A program made the position numbers and the translations under genes. DNA of 64,000 nucleotides, from contig NC_092577.1 in the NCBI RefSeq assembly GCF_037975245.1, forward strand, positions 19,528,898 through 19,592,897, written 5' to 3'. The notes beneath the pieces are model-generated. The model saw only the letters and a program-made list of their open reading frames with translations. It made no database searches and was not told the DNA's origin. Shown in pieces: positions 41,580 to 53,975 of the stretch (its first letter is position 1; every line of letters begins with the position of its first letter). Source of the stretch: Apostichopus japonicus (taxonomy: Eukaryota; Echinodermata; Holothuroidea; Aspidochirotida; Stichopodidae).

Positions 41580-42335
41580 CCCGTGAGCTTTATGCCCGGC
41601 AATAAAAAGGAAGGAGGGAATGTCCTGCTTCAGTTTGATCCCAACCTGTCGGTGCCCGTTGAACAACCGTAGGAGCACATTTTGGTAGCCTTGACAGCCC
41701 CAAACCGACCTAGAACAGTTGCGACAAGTTACCTGACGCACCTCTAGTCCTACGTGGATGACAGTTACCGATACGGAACGTTCGTATGGAGTAACTGTCA
41801 AACTATCGACACCACTCAGCAACGTGACACCCTTCTGTCGGGTCACGTCACTGGTAAAAGGTAGATCGTACGTATTACGACCCTGGAGACCTCTCCAGGC
41901 ACAACAACACCCTTACTCTCGCTAGACCTGAGTTTCGTTTGTCAGAATGGGATGGTTCGGTAGTGCCGTTTGGCCGTGACGTTTTGTATCCCGCATGGCG
42001 GGTCACGTAAAAAGCACCCTTACTCTTCAAAATACTAAAAACTTGCACCGTTGGAACCGCTTCTTCACCGGTGAAGGTCAAGTTAACAATTTTAGAATCA
42101 CGGCGCGATGCCATGATACCGAAGGTGGCTAGGCCACAGATGAGTTACCCCCCCCAAAAAAACCCCTAAAGACAGGTTGGTTAAACTACATTACAAACGA
42201 TATACGAACTGACGCACACACGAACACAAGCTACCACACCCGCCTGGCGGGAAGAATAGAACACTACAGTGATAATAATAGCTGTATCAAATGAAGAGCG
42301 AGAGCGAAACACGTCTGCACTCCACGAATGCCAAC
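41580..42335 (-). pseudogene. LINE-A antisense copy, 5' UTR and ORF1 N-terminus
   Basis: Minus-strand copy from the 5' end (near 42335, GTGGAGTGCAGACGTG) through ORF1 (MASRRDSKIVNLTFTGEEAV at 42114) to FLFIAGHKAHGR. Its 3' part is missing. A 95 bp LINE-A tail in the opposite orientation interrupts ORF1. It confirms the ORF1 start chosen at 14388. Confidence 0.8.
41920..42014 (+). mobile_element. LINE-A tail insertion, 95 bp, with 12 bp duplication
   Basis: CACCCTTACTCT at 41908-41919 and 42015-42026 flanks a 5'-truncated LINE-A 3' end inserted into an antisense LINE-A ORF1. The hairpin is of the C-G form. Confidence 0.9.
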
Positions 42336-43054
42336 TCTTAGTATCACAGTACCTCCTGCGGGGTACACCTCTCAGACCTTAGTTAGCTTTTTTTGCCTTT
42401 TTTTGCAGACAATTGTGCACAACCCTAATCGAAATTATTCCCCCACAACAGCTGTACCAAATAGGCCTATTTGTTTCGAATCTACTCGAATTTGTGTTTA
42501 ACATCGTAACATGTAGCATGCATGAATAACTGAAGCTGGAGCTAGCACATGCATGGTTCGTAGCACAGGTTACGAATCCTGGAGCTCACACACTAGCGAT
42601 TCAATTCTGCATGTGATGAATCCGCAGCATGTGCTACAGTGCTAGCTTCAGGAATTGATATTCAACGTTGCTGTATGTAACATTCAAGTATTTATTATGC
42701 ATTTCTATGTTGCCTGATAATCTGGCAATAGTTCAAACATAATGCCGGTACTGCCAGGTAATAATTTCATTTTCAAAATCTCAGCCAGTACTATGAAATG
42801 CCCCGTAAATATTGCTCCATGTTGCACCTAGTCGCATTGTAAAATCCACAAAGTCACCCCCCTCCCCCGAATTCAGTGGCGACGGAACCGGTGGACTTGA
42901 GGGGCTTGTCCCCCGTGAAAAAAAAAGTGAGGGAAAAGGTATGTTCAGCCCCCAATATTTGCCAAGTTACATATTCTTGATCGGTCCAATGCACAATATA
43001 CTAATAATTTTATGGGGAAAGAAATGTCTAGATGCGATTTATTGTTACCAGAGG
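42336..43054. other. No gene recognised
   Basis: AT-rich, with the palindrome-rich words GCATGCATG and GCTAGC. No coding signal. Confidence 0.35.
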
Positions 43055-43575
43055 TGTCATTTTGCTGATCTAAGGATTCACTTTTTGCCTAAATTTCGAC
43101 GCGCTGCGCCAACTGATGGTGGTGCACCGCCTAAATAGTGACGTATAAGCTTCAGTTGTACATCACCATATAAGTTCTTCTATCCTTCCTCCCTAAATTT
43201 ACAGACGTTCATTAATTGTTTAGATGCAATTTAAAGCCTATACGGGTGTTAATTTTACCGATCTAAGGGTACCTTTCATCGAAAATTTCGAAGTTCCTTG
43301 CCAACCGATAATGGCGCTTCGCTTAGATAGTGACGTATAACAAAAGTTGTACATCACCATCTGACCATATGTTGTACTATCAATCTTCTTCAAATTTTTA
43401 AACGATAATTAACTATCTAGATACAATTGCAGACATGAGATCCATATTTCAAGGATGGGTACATGCAGCTTAGAGCACTCGGGAAGTGCCGTCTCCGGCC
43501 ATCTGGAGGGTTTGTAAAGCCACCAAATTTCTTCTACGCTCCGCGCCAACCGATGGTGGCGCTCCGCTTAGATAG
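43055..43575. repeat. About 205 bp degenerate tandem repeat with GC-rich hairpin core
   Basis: Two units plus a partial third, each carrying a form of CGCCAACCGATGGTGGCGCTC then CGCTTAGATAGT (43085, 43295, 43533) and, in two, GTACATCACCAT. GCGCC and GGCGC around ACCGATGGT can form a short hairpin. Related text occurs inverted inside the hAT element (43850-43893) and at 54210-54310. Confidence 0.6.
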
Positions 43576-44674
43576 TCTTGCTGGCAGGTTTGCCCCCCCC
43601 CCCCCCACTTCACAACTCAAATCCCGCCCTGAATACACGTTTTCACTCCGTAAATGATTTTCAGTTTGGGAATGAAAGCAGTTTAAATGCCATAATATCA
43701 CCAATAAACAACCCTGGAATGCGAGGTGGGAGTTACGGACATTTAGGCAAGTCATCACCAGCAAGCACGGTTGCGTTCTCAGGCCCGTAGCCAGGGAGTT
43801 CAGCCTGGGGGGGCTGGGAGTTGTCCAAGGGGGGCAAACAATCGGTACACTATCTAAGCGGAGCGCCACCATCGGTTGGCGCGGAGCGTACCAGAAAATT
43901 TTTGATGCCTACAACACCCCAGATCACTGGAAATAGCACTTCTCGGACTCAATTGTGACATCTGAACATCAAATTTGAAAGGGTTTTCATGTATTGAAAT
44001 CATGTGTCAAATCAAATCATTTATAATAAAATGATTTTAGCCCAGATGGGTAGGGATTCATGTTGAGAGTAACACCAGTTCTTTGTGTATTTATAGTCAG
44101 CAGTCACAAAAAACATAGAAAGACACGAATAGGTATTCTATTAATCCCCTGTGTTTCCTATTTTTGAGAACAATGTCTCGCTGTGCCCAGTGCCCCACAA
44201 ATTGGGGCACAGTGAGACACATCCAGAAATTTTTGAAATGCTCTAAAATCCCTGTTGCCACATGCATACAAACTTCTAGAATTGACTGTGCGAATGTGCC
44301 CTTACATATACCAAACATGAGCTTCTTTTCATAGTTCAATGGCTAAGTTATGGAATTGGCCAAACGGATTTTTCTGTCTCACAGTGACCCACCCACGGTT
44401 CTAGGGTGAAATCTACAGCATGAAACAGCTAATTGAAATATCTTTCACACGACTTAGTGCGACCATGCAGGGAGATGCTACTGACAGATTGTTACTGGGC
44501 ATTGATATCAATAATGGTTGATATTTGTACAAGTCCACATCCACATTGAAATTTATGTTACACTTTAAGTAAACGAATACGATAATCTTGAACCACATGA
44601 ATTCAGTCCCATACATCAATTTGTGGTGTTATACGTGAAAATGATAACACATGTACTCTGTACTGCTGTCGTGT

Positions 44675-44868
44675 CCCACCCGGACAATTCCCACCCGGAC
44701 AGTTCCCACCCAACTGAAGCTTTATTTTCGTCAGAATTAGGGTTAGTTTTAGGGTTAGGGGTTATGGTTAGTGTCAATGAGTTAGGTTTAGGGTCAGAGT
44801 TAGGGTTAGTGGGTTAGGGTTAGGGTCTAAAGTTAGGGTTCGCTATGGGTGGTAATTGTCCGGGTGGG
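44675..44868. repeat. Degenerate TTAGGG tract flanked by inverted repeats
   Basis: About 105 bp (44737-44841) of imperfect TTAGGG/GTTAGGG-type repeats. CCCACCCGGACAATT lies at 44675 on the left and its inverse AATTGTCCGGGTGGG at 44854 on the right; the left arm is duplicated (CCCACCCGGACAGTT). The symmetry suggests a small inverted-repeat element with a telomere-like core, inside the hAT element. Confidence 0.7.
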
Positions 44869-44923
44869 AGTTGACCTAGCACCGTACTGCTGTAGTCATT
44901 CAGAACAATTGCAAGTGTCTTTG

Positions 44924-47103
44924 CTACTGTGCAAATATGCTCAAAAATTCATCCAGGTTCAAGGCCTCTGTTCTCTTTTTCTCGAATGCAAGCATGACCA
45001 AGTTACTTTTCCGGCTTGTGAGCATTGAGCGACGTGTAGGTTTATCAATCCTGCCCTCTGTAGAGAAAGTACTCTCACAGAGAGCACTGCTACTTCCAAA
45101 CGTTGAGATGTCTGCCAACATGTTGTAGGTATCTGGGAAAGCAGTTCTCTGCTCATACACTTTCTTGAGTACAGCATTAGAGTCGCTCGAGTCTGCAACA
45201 GGAAGGCTGCGATCAAGGAATTTCTTGCACACGGAAAGTTCGGCTTCAGATGGTACTGTAACACCGAGCGCTGCCAACGGGGCTAACTTTTCGTGATGAA
45301 AGAAATCTTCGGACTTTCGGCTCGCAGCGGAAGTTGCTTGATAGAGCCATGCATTGTCACTGAAGCGCCGTCTGAATTCCGACAGTGTTATGTCAACTGC
45401 TTCATACATGGTGGCTTTTAATTTGGACATTTGTTGAGAAGATGCGCTAGCACTCCTGTTACCGATAGCTTCCGTGATTACGTAATCATCCAGACGACCA
45501 TTGGGTAATCTAGCACGCTTTGGGCGGGATGTCTCGGGTCCAGTAATCTCATCACTTTCCGCCTCCATTAGCTTATGAGCACTTGCCACAAATGTTGTGA
45601 AATGCTCATCTGACCGCAGATCGCCCAGCTCTCCAGTCGTAGCACTCACCAGGTTGAATGCCTCGATCAGGTCTGTTTCACGTGCCTGCAGCATTCTGTT
45701 GATCGGCGACATTACTTCCAGTAGTTCTTTTAGGAACACCATAAGAAACCGGAACTTGAAATCCGAGATCGTCTGTCGAAGGCCTGTAGCAGTGGCAATG
45801 GTCTCCCCATCAAACATTGATGTATTTAGCTTGATGGCAGTAAGTGCTTCCATTATCTTGGTGAAGTTATCAGCGATGGCCTTGGTTGCTTGGAGGTGCC
45901 CGGACCAACGTGTCTCGAGAACACGCTTGATGTGTGTGCCACTGTACAAGGCTGCTACTTGCGGCTTTCTGAAGAAATTATACAGCATCTCTACTTGGTC
46001 AAAATATATGCCAATGTCTTGTATGAATGACACCAGGCTGATGACTATCAAGTGGATTCTGTGATCGTAGCAGTGCACGTATGGCACTTGTCTGCCAATT
46101 TTTTCCTGTATGCGCCTCTGAACCCCACTTTTGTCTCCACTCATAACACTCGCCCCATCGTAGCACTGGGTAATCACATTATCCAATGGGATACCTGCAT
46201 ATTCCAAAGTGCTGCAAATCACTTCCGTCAATGCTTCTGCATCTAGCTCTGTGGTATGGGGCATTCTTACCAAAGATTCCATGCATTTTCCTTCCTTAAC
46301 AAAGCGTACGCCTACCGAGATGTTTTCAACATTGTTCTTATCACGCGCACCATCCGCTAGAAGTGTATATCGTTTCGTGGATGTGCTATTCACATCTTTA
46401 GCAACATCTTTCATGACCATATCTGCTAGTGTGTCTATTATTTCATTTTGGATTTCCGGTGATCGATAGGTTGCATTACTCGGCATGACTTTTGCAATAT
46501 CAGCAAGTTTCTGGTCCTTTCTTAAGGTAAACTGGAAAAGTTTCTCAAACAAGCCCCTTTCATTATGGGTAGTGATATCATAGTCTCCTCTGAGTGGAAG
46601 TTCATTCACAGCAATGAACTGTATGATTTCCGCAATTGACCGGACATAGTACCGACGTTTCTCAAGAACATCTGCGTTCACCAATGTGGAAATAGAGCAG
46701 CCTTTCTCAACCCGCAGTTCCTTCTCTCTCCAGGACACCATAGCTGTGATGTGAGGAGCTGATAAGTTGTGCTTTTCCAGCCCCTTCCGTTTGTCACCCA
46801 ATGCAGTCTTCCATGCTTTGTAACCAATCACACTCCACAGCAATAACAAAATGCAGCATTTTTCTCTACAGAATACTCCAGCCAATCATATTTGTCGTAC
46901 CACTCGGGGTGGAATCTACGGTTGTTTGCATCACTTGGAAATGGAACGTTTGTGGGACGCCTGATAGTCTCCCTGGTAGAACTGCCTGGTTGATCCTGGG
47001 CCTGGACTGCTGCCCTTGGCTCACTTGGTTCGGTTTCCAGTCCGGGTGTGCGTTGTTTTCTTACAAACCACTTGTCCAAGTTGGCGGGCCGACTGTTGGC
47101 CAT
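44924..47103 (-). pseudogene. hAT transposase (DUF4371/ZMYM-like), one frameshift
   Basis: Starts at Met 47103 (MANSRPANLDKWFVRKQ). A TTF-type zinc-binding region follows (FHPEWYDKYDWLEY, AAFCYCCGV) and a basic helix (GYKAWKTALGDKRKGLEKH). The catalytic part includes YTLLADGARDKNNVENISVGV, QCYDGASVMSG and VHCYDHRIHLIVI, and the C-terminal hATC dimerisation region has SSALCESTFSTEGRIDKP. This is the DUF4371-containing hAT subgroup. About 725 codons. A single base change of frame near 46860, inside the TTF region, is the only break I found, so the copy is recent. It lies within the element at 43780-48388. Confidence 0.85.
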
Positions 47104-48396
47104 TGTGCAGTATGTTGTCTGTGCAAGGAAATTGAGGGAACATGAATAAAGACCATAGATCTGTGATAATTTAAGCGTTTCGTCACAAAATTCAAAATGG
47201 CCGCCAATTTGACCTCGGATGACCTCAAAATTAGTGCCATCTTTTTCTGCATCTAATGTTACCTCCATATACCAATTTTCATTCAAATCGGACAAAAATT
47301 GGCGCAAATTATGCAAATTAGCTGCCCCCAGGGGTGCGACCATGTGCAAATTCGAACTCATCCGAGATTTTACTTAGGCGAACACATCTGCAAAGTTTGA
47401 AGTCGATCGGTTAATGTCTCGGAGCGTGAGAGCGCTAAGGCGAAAAGCGTCCGGCGGCGGCGGATCCGGCGGAGACGAAGGCAAAACCATTATATCCCGA
47501 TGTGGGGATACAAGGGACTGAATGTGCATGTTCCTCTCACAAAGCTACAGTGCACAGTACTATAGTGAAATAATGTCGTGGAACTGGACCCTGTACAAAT
47601 CCAATACGTAATATGTCATGTGTGGGAAAACCACGACTTCAACTCGTTTGTAAAATTGCCCCCCGTAAGTTAGACGCATGTGGATTGTTACAATTCTGAT
47701 GACTATTTTCGGACTGTGTGACACGGCCCTAGTACACAAGAGTACAAAAACTCGAAAAGAATTAACGTAAGGCCCCCATGGGCCCAGGCAGGCTAGCCTA
47801 ACAGTTAGGCTAGTGAAAAACGATTGACCGACCTGTAAACATCAAAATAGCCGCACTAACAACATGTTTGTACAAGCACAAGAATAGATGTGAAACTTGT
47901 CGTCATAATAAACATGATTGTGCCGTGTACTCACATTCTGGTTGGAAGGGGGAGCACCGGAGCAGTCAACAGTGTGAGCCTGAATTTTCTGGTTGGAGTG
48001 TGTCGAAAGGGTGCGCAAGATTACGAGTACGAGTAATACCGTACCGTACCAGTACATACAAGGGAACGAGGGTGCATGAAACTAATTGCAGTGCAGCGTC
48101 AAAATTATTTCAAGGCAAGGTGACATGGAATAGCCGACTTTGCCGACGTTGGTATGTAACAAGTTAGTTTATATCACATGATATGGGGTATGTATGGAAG
48201 CTTATGGCCTGTTACTGGTATTGGATTGTTTTCAGATAAACAGAATATATATGTAATTATGCAAGGCTGGTACATTTCACAAATAGAGTATGACATTTTA
48301 TTTTTATGGCTTGAAATTGTCTTGGGGGGGCCAAAATATGTCGAGGGGGGCGGCGCCCCCTTTCGCCCCCCCCTTGACTACGGGCCTGTGCGTTCT

Positions 48397-51300
48397 TCGG
48401 TCGTAGGATGTCATGGATGGTGCTTAGTCACTTAAATATCCTTGTTGTTGCATGGGTTGAGCCTAGGGATTGTTTGAAATCACGTTATTACCTATTCACC
48501 AATATATAGTGGGGGCCTTTTTTTAATTTTAGACGACACACTGCTCTATTCCGCACCAAGATGCATATAAATTGTATTTTTTGTCCAAACGAAAGCGGAC
48601 ACTTCACCTCGGAACATCGCACATGAAACATTTCCGACTACGCAACTTGGGGTGTGAGAATATTTACAGAAGGATAAAACAGTGCTGCCAAGTCACCCGC
48701 ATTTTTGAAGAATCCCCCGCATTGTAGGCCCACAGAGTTTTTCCTGTGAAAGTGCATGTGTATTTTGTCTTTTGTGGGCCGGGCCGCGGCCCTATATTTT
48801 GAAATTGCTCCTGTTCGTACAGTGTATGGCCAGTTATGATGCAAAATTATGCATCCGCCCACAATCTGGTGGTGCCCCTCAATAGGAATGTTGAAATGAA
48901 AGATAACAATAGGGCCAAACTTTAATATACAATATTTGACAAAGAAATGCAACCTAATACAACTATTTTCCTTATACCCCCTGTACAAAATATGATTTTT
49001 GGTACACTCTGGTGGGGGCTGAGTGTAATTTTGGAAGTTAGACCTTAGAGGGTAGCATAGGCGTAGGAGGCGGGGGGCTGAAAATTTTTTTTTTCTGAAA
49101 TTGGGGCAATATGCTGATCATTTTTCGGGCACCTATACTGAAAGAAGAATAATTTGCAATGTGTTTTTTAATGGTTAAAGTGATATTATACTCAAAATGC
49201 TTCTTCACCTACAGATTCCATGGTACAATGTTGAGGGTTTGTCACGATAGTACTATGGAAGTTTTACCTTCAGGGTGTTCATGAATTTGAGATCAAAGAT
49301 CAACTAGGGGTCTTTTGTGGGCCGGGCCGCGGCCCTATATTTTCAAATTGCTCCTGTTCGTACAGTGTATGGCCAGTTATAATGAAACTTGGTCACAACG
49401 TTCCTCGGGATGAGAGTTACGAGGTGTGTTCGGAAAATTGAGGTCAAATGTCATTTAGGGGGTCATCGGGGTCATTCTTTGTAATATTTTCAAATATCTC
49501 AATCTCCTCAAGATTTTTATGGATCATATTCAAAGTTGAACTGATGATTGTTGGATTGTGTATGAATAAGGTGAATGCCTAATAATTTTTGGTTAAAAGT
49601 TAATTAATTACAATTAATCCCCATTGTTTGCCAAAGCTCCTTTAATTTGTCTCCCAGTCTCTGCAGTGTTTGTTTACATTTGTGGTTAAGCTCTGCAGAG
49701 GCTGTTAGTGGAATTAAAGCAGGACTGGGAGTTGTTATTAACTGTTGAACTGTAAGCAAGAGAGCCCAATAGCCAATCAGCACTTGCCGATTCTTAGAAG
49801 TCTTTGAGCCTGAGGTATATAGGCAGCCAGCCAAAATTTTGGCAAGGAGTGCTTCAGGTCTGCTCAGGTAGAGGGGAGAAAGTTTAATAGGGTAGGTCTG
49901 TGCTATTGTTTGAGAGACTGGGGAAAATAGGATTTAAAGGGGGAAAATAGGAATTATAGCCAGTGGTGTAGCCAGGATTCTGCTAACGGAGGGAGGGGGG
50001 GGGGGGTTATCCCTTATGGGCCCAAAATTCGTGGAATCTGAAAAATGGCCTGAAATTTGGTGGGCCATAAAGTTTTGTGGGCCCTACATTTTTAAGCTCG
50101 AAAAGGTATGAGCTTCTGCACCATTGGTGCTCTAGTTTCTCTTCAAATCTCAGTACGAGAAACATGCAGAAACAAATTCGTAACAGACTGGGGCACATTG
50201 TCTTAATTATTATACTTTCGTTGCTAAAGTTTTTGCACTGATTGCATCGATCGTTTGTGCTCCTAGTTGCGCTGTTTACTTTGTCTCGCTTATTCTTATC
50301 GACTTAAGTATATGCTAACTCTGTGGTTGAAAATTCAAAGTCATTAATTGGGCTTGGTGCGATACTGAGTTTACCGACTGTTTTCTTCATCACTGTTTAT
50401 TATAACCCAAAGATGCTCTGCTTTGCAAAGCGGCTGCGAACACCCTACGTTTACACATTATACTAGATTGTAAGTCTTTACGCGCGTATATAAAAAGTAG
50501 AGTATACGGTAAGTCTACGCGTAGTTATACGCGAGCTGTATACTGCATTATGCTTAACTTACTTTACACTGAGTTGTTGCTTCGTGACGACATTGGCCTT
50601 GCCCATGTTTTCCAGAACCATGGTGGGAACATGTTCCCATTTATGTTTCGTCAAAATATTCGACGAACTGTCCAAGAGCCGGAAACAGAGCAACCAGGGC
50701 CATAGCACGTCGGCCCGTAGATAACGTGCTAAAAGGATAAAAATATGATCATGCATTTAGGTTATAAAACATCCAAATATGGATTGAACAGTCCATACGG
50801 TATTGAGTACAGTACGCAAAAAAGGGGTTTATCATATGTCTTGGTTTATCCTACATAATAAATGACGCCATAAGACAAGAAGAAGCAAGCACAAATGATT
50901 GGTATGAACGGCCCATTCTGAACAAATCACACTACATGAAAATACCAGCAAAGGACTAACACGATTGCGTGCTAAAAATGGTGGGGTATATTGTTGGATA
51001 TTACTTTATATTAAGTTTCTGGGGTCGTTCGTCAGGAGGTACAGTCAAAGGGTAATTTTTGCCGGTATACTTCATTTTTTACTGAGGAGTATCCTGGGCG
51101 AGGGGTCAAATGGAGGGGAAACACCCCTCCCCTTTGAGAATTTCTATAAGGCGTATCAAGAAATTAGTACAAGAAATGGAATATGACATCTACATTTTGT
51201 TCAGTGCGCAAAGCGAGTCGAAAAAAATAATACTTTTAATATTACTTATAACATAGTAGCCTATAGTTGGTAAGGTAATCCAGGATTTCTTGATAGGGGA

Positions 51301-52266
51301 GCGCAACTGTTGTTATTGATTAGACTTAGGATGCAAAATGGTGCTTTCATTTCGACCCGTTTGAGTATTTATTATGAAGTACATTTTCAGGAAACAAGAA
51401 GTTTGGTCACCAAAAAACAAGTTATTCCTCTGAGGACAGGGGGACAAACGGTTGAGTTTTACTCGGAGCCCTCGAGGGCCCAGTCACTCCAGTTGCGGGC
51501 AAATTTTTGTGGTCTTAGCATGCACACAACTGGTATGATTTGGCAAGTTTTGTTTCATCATTTTGAGACTGAAATCTAATATTATGATTGATTTAGGGAG
51601 GCTCGAAAAATATCAATCCACAGGAGTATATTGATGATTTTTGTTATTTTTCCTGCTAAATAGACGTTTTAAATCACAAACATTGTAATCAAGGGGGTCC
51701 AGTTATTTTCTGTTTTGAATAGATGGAGTGGGTGGGCCCATTGGCAGGGCCTATTGATCCAGCCCCCCCCCCAAAGGTTCATCAACTAAAACTTTTTCGG
51801 TATGAGTGTGTGACTACTGAAAAAGGGTGCGAAGACGTCAAGCCTGTTATAAGGCAGCTTTCCCACTTGCTCCCACTTGCGACGGGAGCACGCGGCGAGG
51901 CATAGAAATTACAATGGGGCATACTGGAGAATAACTAATATATACTTACGCATACTGCTGCCGCACGGTCAGTAGAGGGAGAAATCCCAACGCCATGAAC
52001 TTCCGTACACAAGCTTTCAGTCTACAATTGACCTGGTAAGAAGCAGCCAGTCCCAGCTCCTGGACCTTCCTATACAACTAGGAGCAGAAGTAGCATCCAC
52101 TGGATCGAGCTTGTGGTAGCACTGCTCTAACTGCTTGCACCAGGCCCGCCTCGAAGTCGGTGGTGACATTCCGGCATTCCCACTGCTGGCCGGTCTCAGC
52201 AACGATCTCCCGCTTGAGGGAGGGCTCTAAGGATGCCCGTAAATTTTCGGCCCAGATGCCTTCTAT
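48397..52266. other. Mostly unannotated sequence with one dispersed direct repeat
   Basis: No gene recognised over 3.9 kb. There are G-rich tracts near 49990 and C-rich tracts near 51770. The text around 49050-49500 resembles slowly decaying repeats. The direct repeat at 48769/49311 is listed separately. Confidence 0.35.
48769..49388. repeat. Two direct copies of a 77 bp segment
   Basis: CTTTTGTGGGCCGGGCCGCG begins near-identical 77 bp segments at 48769-48845 and 49312-49388, both ending GTATGGCCAGTTATRATG. Only a couple of bases differ. The 466 bp between them are not repeated. Confidence 0.8.
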
Positions 52267-52722
52267 CTAAACGTCGTGAATCGTTCTTGGAACACCTGGC
52301 CAGAAGCTATTCCTATGGCGCTGCAAGCGCGGTTCCAGCTCTGGAAATCGTGGGATGTTGTACTGGTTGTTCTCGCGGAGGACCTCGATGTGTACGCCCT
52401 CCGAATGGGCATCGATGGGTCGTTTGCGTTTGCAAAGTCCCCGTTGCGTAAAGAGAGTCCTAGCGATAAGATCGTCATCGCGTTCGTGGCTATGTTGTGG
52501 AAGTCGTTCTTCTTGTATTCTCACGCGCGCATTGATGCTGTTGAAGTCGATGTGGTCCGTGTGTACAGGGGCTCTACATGCCATGTGGGCACAACGCCAG
52601 TAGATCTTGTTGTTGGCTGTCTTATTTTTCTGATAACGATACCCGTCATAAACAAGGATGTTTCCCCCTCTTTTCAAACCTTCCATAAGAATAGGCTGGA
52701 TATGGCCCCGTTGTGCGGCCAT
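52267..52722 (-). CDS. FLYWCH-type zinc-finger exon
   Basis: A 151-codon minus-strand frame with a FLYWCH domain: ILVYDGYRYQKNK, then YWRCAHMACRAPVHTD and RLPQHSHERDDDLIAR, giving the usual G..Y...., WRC, C.A and H.H order. FLYWCH domains often form the N-terminal exon of Mutator-like transposases in invertebrates. Here the rest (RKRPIDAHSEGVHIEVLRENNQ) shows no MULE catalytic domain, and sequence further downstream on the minus strand (52202-52017) is not convincingly related. It could be a host FLYWCH gene fragment or an orphan transposase exon. The frame is unbroken. Confidence 0.6.
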   Translation of the reverse strand: MAAQRGHIQPILMEGLKRGGNILVYDGYRYQKNKTANNKIYWRCAHMACRAPVHTDHIDFNSINARVRIQEERLPQHSHERDDDLIARTLFTQRGLCKRKRPIDAHSEGVHIEVLRENNQYNIPRFPELEPRLQRHRNSFWPGVPRTIHDV

Positions 52723-53148
52723 GATTATCAGATGAATATCACGGTACGTCTGGTGATACCTAACTTTTTATTGCGCGGCTATACGGGTAGGGTCATGTGT
52801 TCTTTCAATAATGTGTGTTTTGTGCATGTATCTTTCACAGTGTATAGGCCAATAGTATATGCACTGTATAATCATGACTTCTGATTGGTCAATAGTGAAA
52901 ATTACAGGTAAATATCACTCCCAACCAATCAGATTCGGATATTCGGCCCGTTAGCCGGAACTTGAAGTATGGCACATGAAACAACTAAGGGGCGGCGGTG
53001 CACCGCACATTAGACTTAAAAGGCAGATATAGGGCGTGTGTCATCATATCACAATCACTTCACGATAATAACAATACGATACAATACGATAGTATGCAAT
53101 ACATGAATGTGTATAGTGCGGTTGTGCGATAGTGCAACTGATAATGCG
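52723..53148. other. No gene recognised
   Basis: Upstream flank of the FLYWCH frame. A short GATACAATAC repeat lies near 53080. Confidence 0.35.
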
Positions 53149-53290
53149 AACTGATATTAAAGAAATCGATTGGATCTTTCGTATTAAGTCTCACATCACC
53201 AGCCTCAACAAAGACTTGGGACCCCTTAACAACTACCAGTTCGACAAACATGTAATCCGTTCTTTGCTCCTTAATCCGTTTCCTGTATAG
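53149..53290 (+). pseudogene. Penelope-like element, C-terminal end, copy 1
   Basis: The frame KEIDWIFRIKSHITSLNKDL, then GPLNNYQFDKHVIRS, matches the end of the GIY-YIG domain of Penelope-like retroelements (E..WI..L....P.GLN-type). It is 5'-truncated. The 3' flank (GACTGCCAAGTACTGGTGACG, GGGGACCGAAAAT) recurs after copy 2, so both include the same 3' UTR. Confidence 0.6.
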
Positions 53291-53689
53291 TCATGGTTTA
53301 TTTGGTTCTAATTCCATGAATTCACACTTACCTAGCGTCACATACTTTAATTGTGTTACAGTTAGTACTTGACTGCCAAGTACTGGTGACGAAGGTCCCA
53401 CGGGGACCGAAAATTTAAATATATTTTCTAAAACTTTACTCCTTATTTGTCAGTTATGAAATATATATATATCTATACATTTTGTTATAATATATTATTA
53501 TATTTATTATTACCGAAATAATTACTCTTTATTTGTAAATTATGAGTCATAAGTTATAGAAAATATATACGAGTTTTCGGTCCCCCTGACTCCACACTCC
53601 CCTACTCAGTTTCCACCTCCGCAGACAATTTCCCCAAGGCACCGTGTTCAAGATTCCCAATGTTGACTTTAGACCCCCCCCCCCTTCCC

Positions 53690-53975
53690 TCTCTTGTGAT
53701 TCTATTAATGTATTTACATTTCTATTGTGTACTTGCAAAGACGGCAATTATGTAGGTGAAACAGGCTCCCGGTTCCGCTTACGTTTTAATAATCACGAAA
53801 AAATCTGTTCGTGATAATTTGGCAGGATTCAGTTTCCGACATTTAAATAATTTAAATTTGCCTCGAACTTCAAATGAACTACTGAACGTAGACGTAAAGA
53901 AATCGATTGGATCTTCCGTCTCACATCACCGACCTCTACACAGATTTGGGACCCCTTAACAACTATCAGTATGCA
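53690..53975 (+). pseudogene. Penelope-like element, GIY-YIG endonuclease fragment, copy 2
   Basis: In one frame the text reads FLLCTCKDGNYVGETGSRFR, then LRFNNHEKSVRDNLAG. YVGETG is the second half of the GIY-YIG signature, and the Arg and His-Glu that follow fit the domain. A frameshift leads to TTERRRKEIDWIFRL and the same end as copy 1. It is followed by the shared 3' UTR to about 54105. Two same-orientation copies 600 bp apart fit the tandem/pLTR habit of Penelope-like elements. The reverse transcriptase is absent. Confidence 0.65.

Larger units (their letters stand above)
43780..48388. mobile_element. Complete hAT transposon
   Basis: A 4609 bp element with ends CAGGCCCGTAG (43780) and CTACGGGCCTG (48388), flanked by the perfect 8 bp duplication TGCGTTCT (43772-43779 and 48389-48396). 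CAGG ends and 8 bp duplications are the hAT hallmarks. It carries one minus-strand transposase gene (47103-44924) with a single frameshift. The left 1.1 kb also holds an inverted copy of the GC-rich hairpin repeat and a TTAGGG-like tract, which look like later insertions or captured sequence. Confidence 0.9.

Noticed and set aside
44097-44339. 80-codon minus-strand frame inside the hAT element
   Set aside because: No recognisable domain, and it is separate from the transposase frame.
44737-44841. A true telomere or chromosome end
   Set aside because: The TTAGGG repeats are short, degenerate and embedded in a complete hAT element.
51310-51579. 89-codon plus-strand frame
   Set aside because: No domain, splice or homology signal; length is not unusual for chance.
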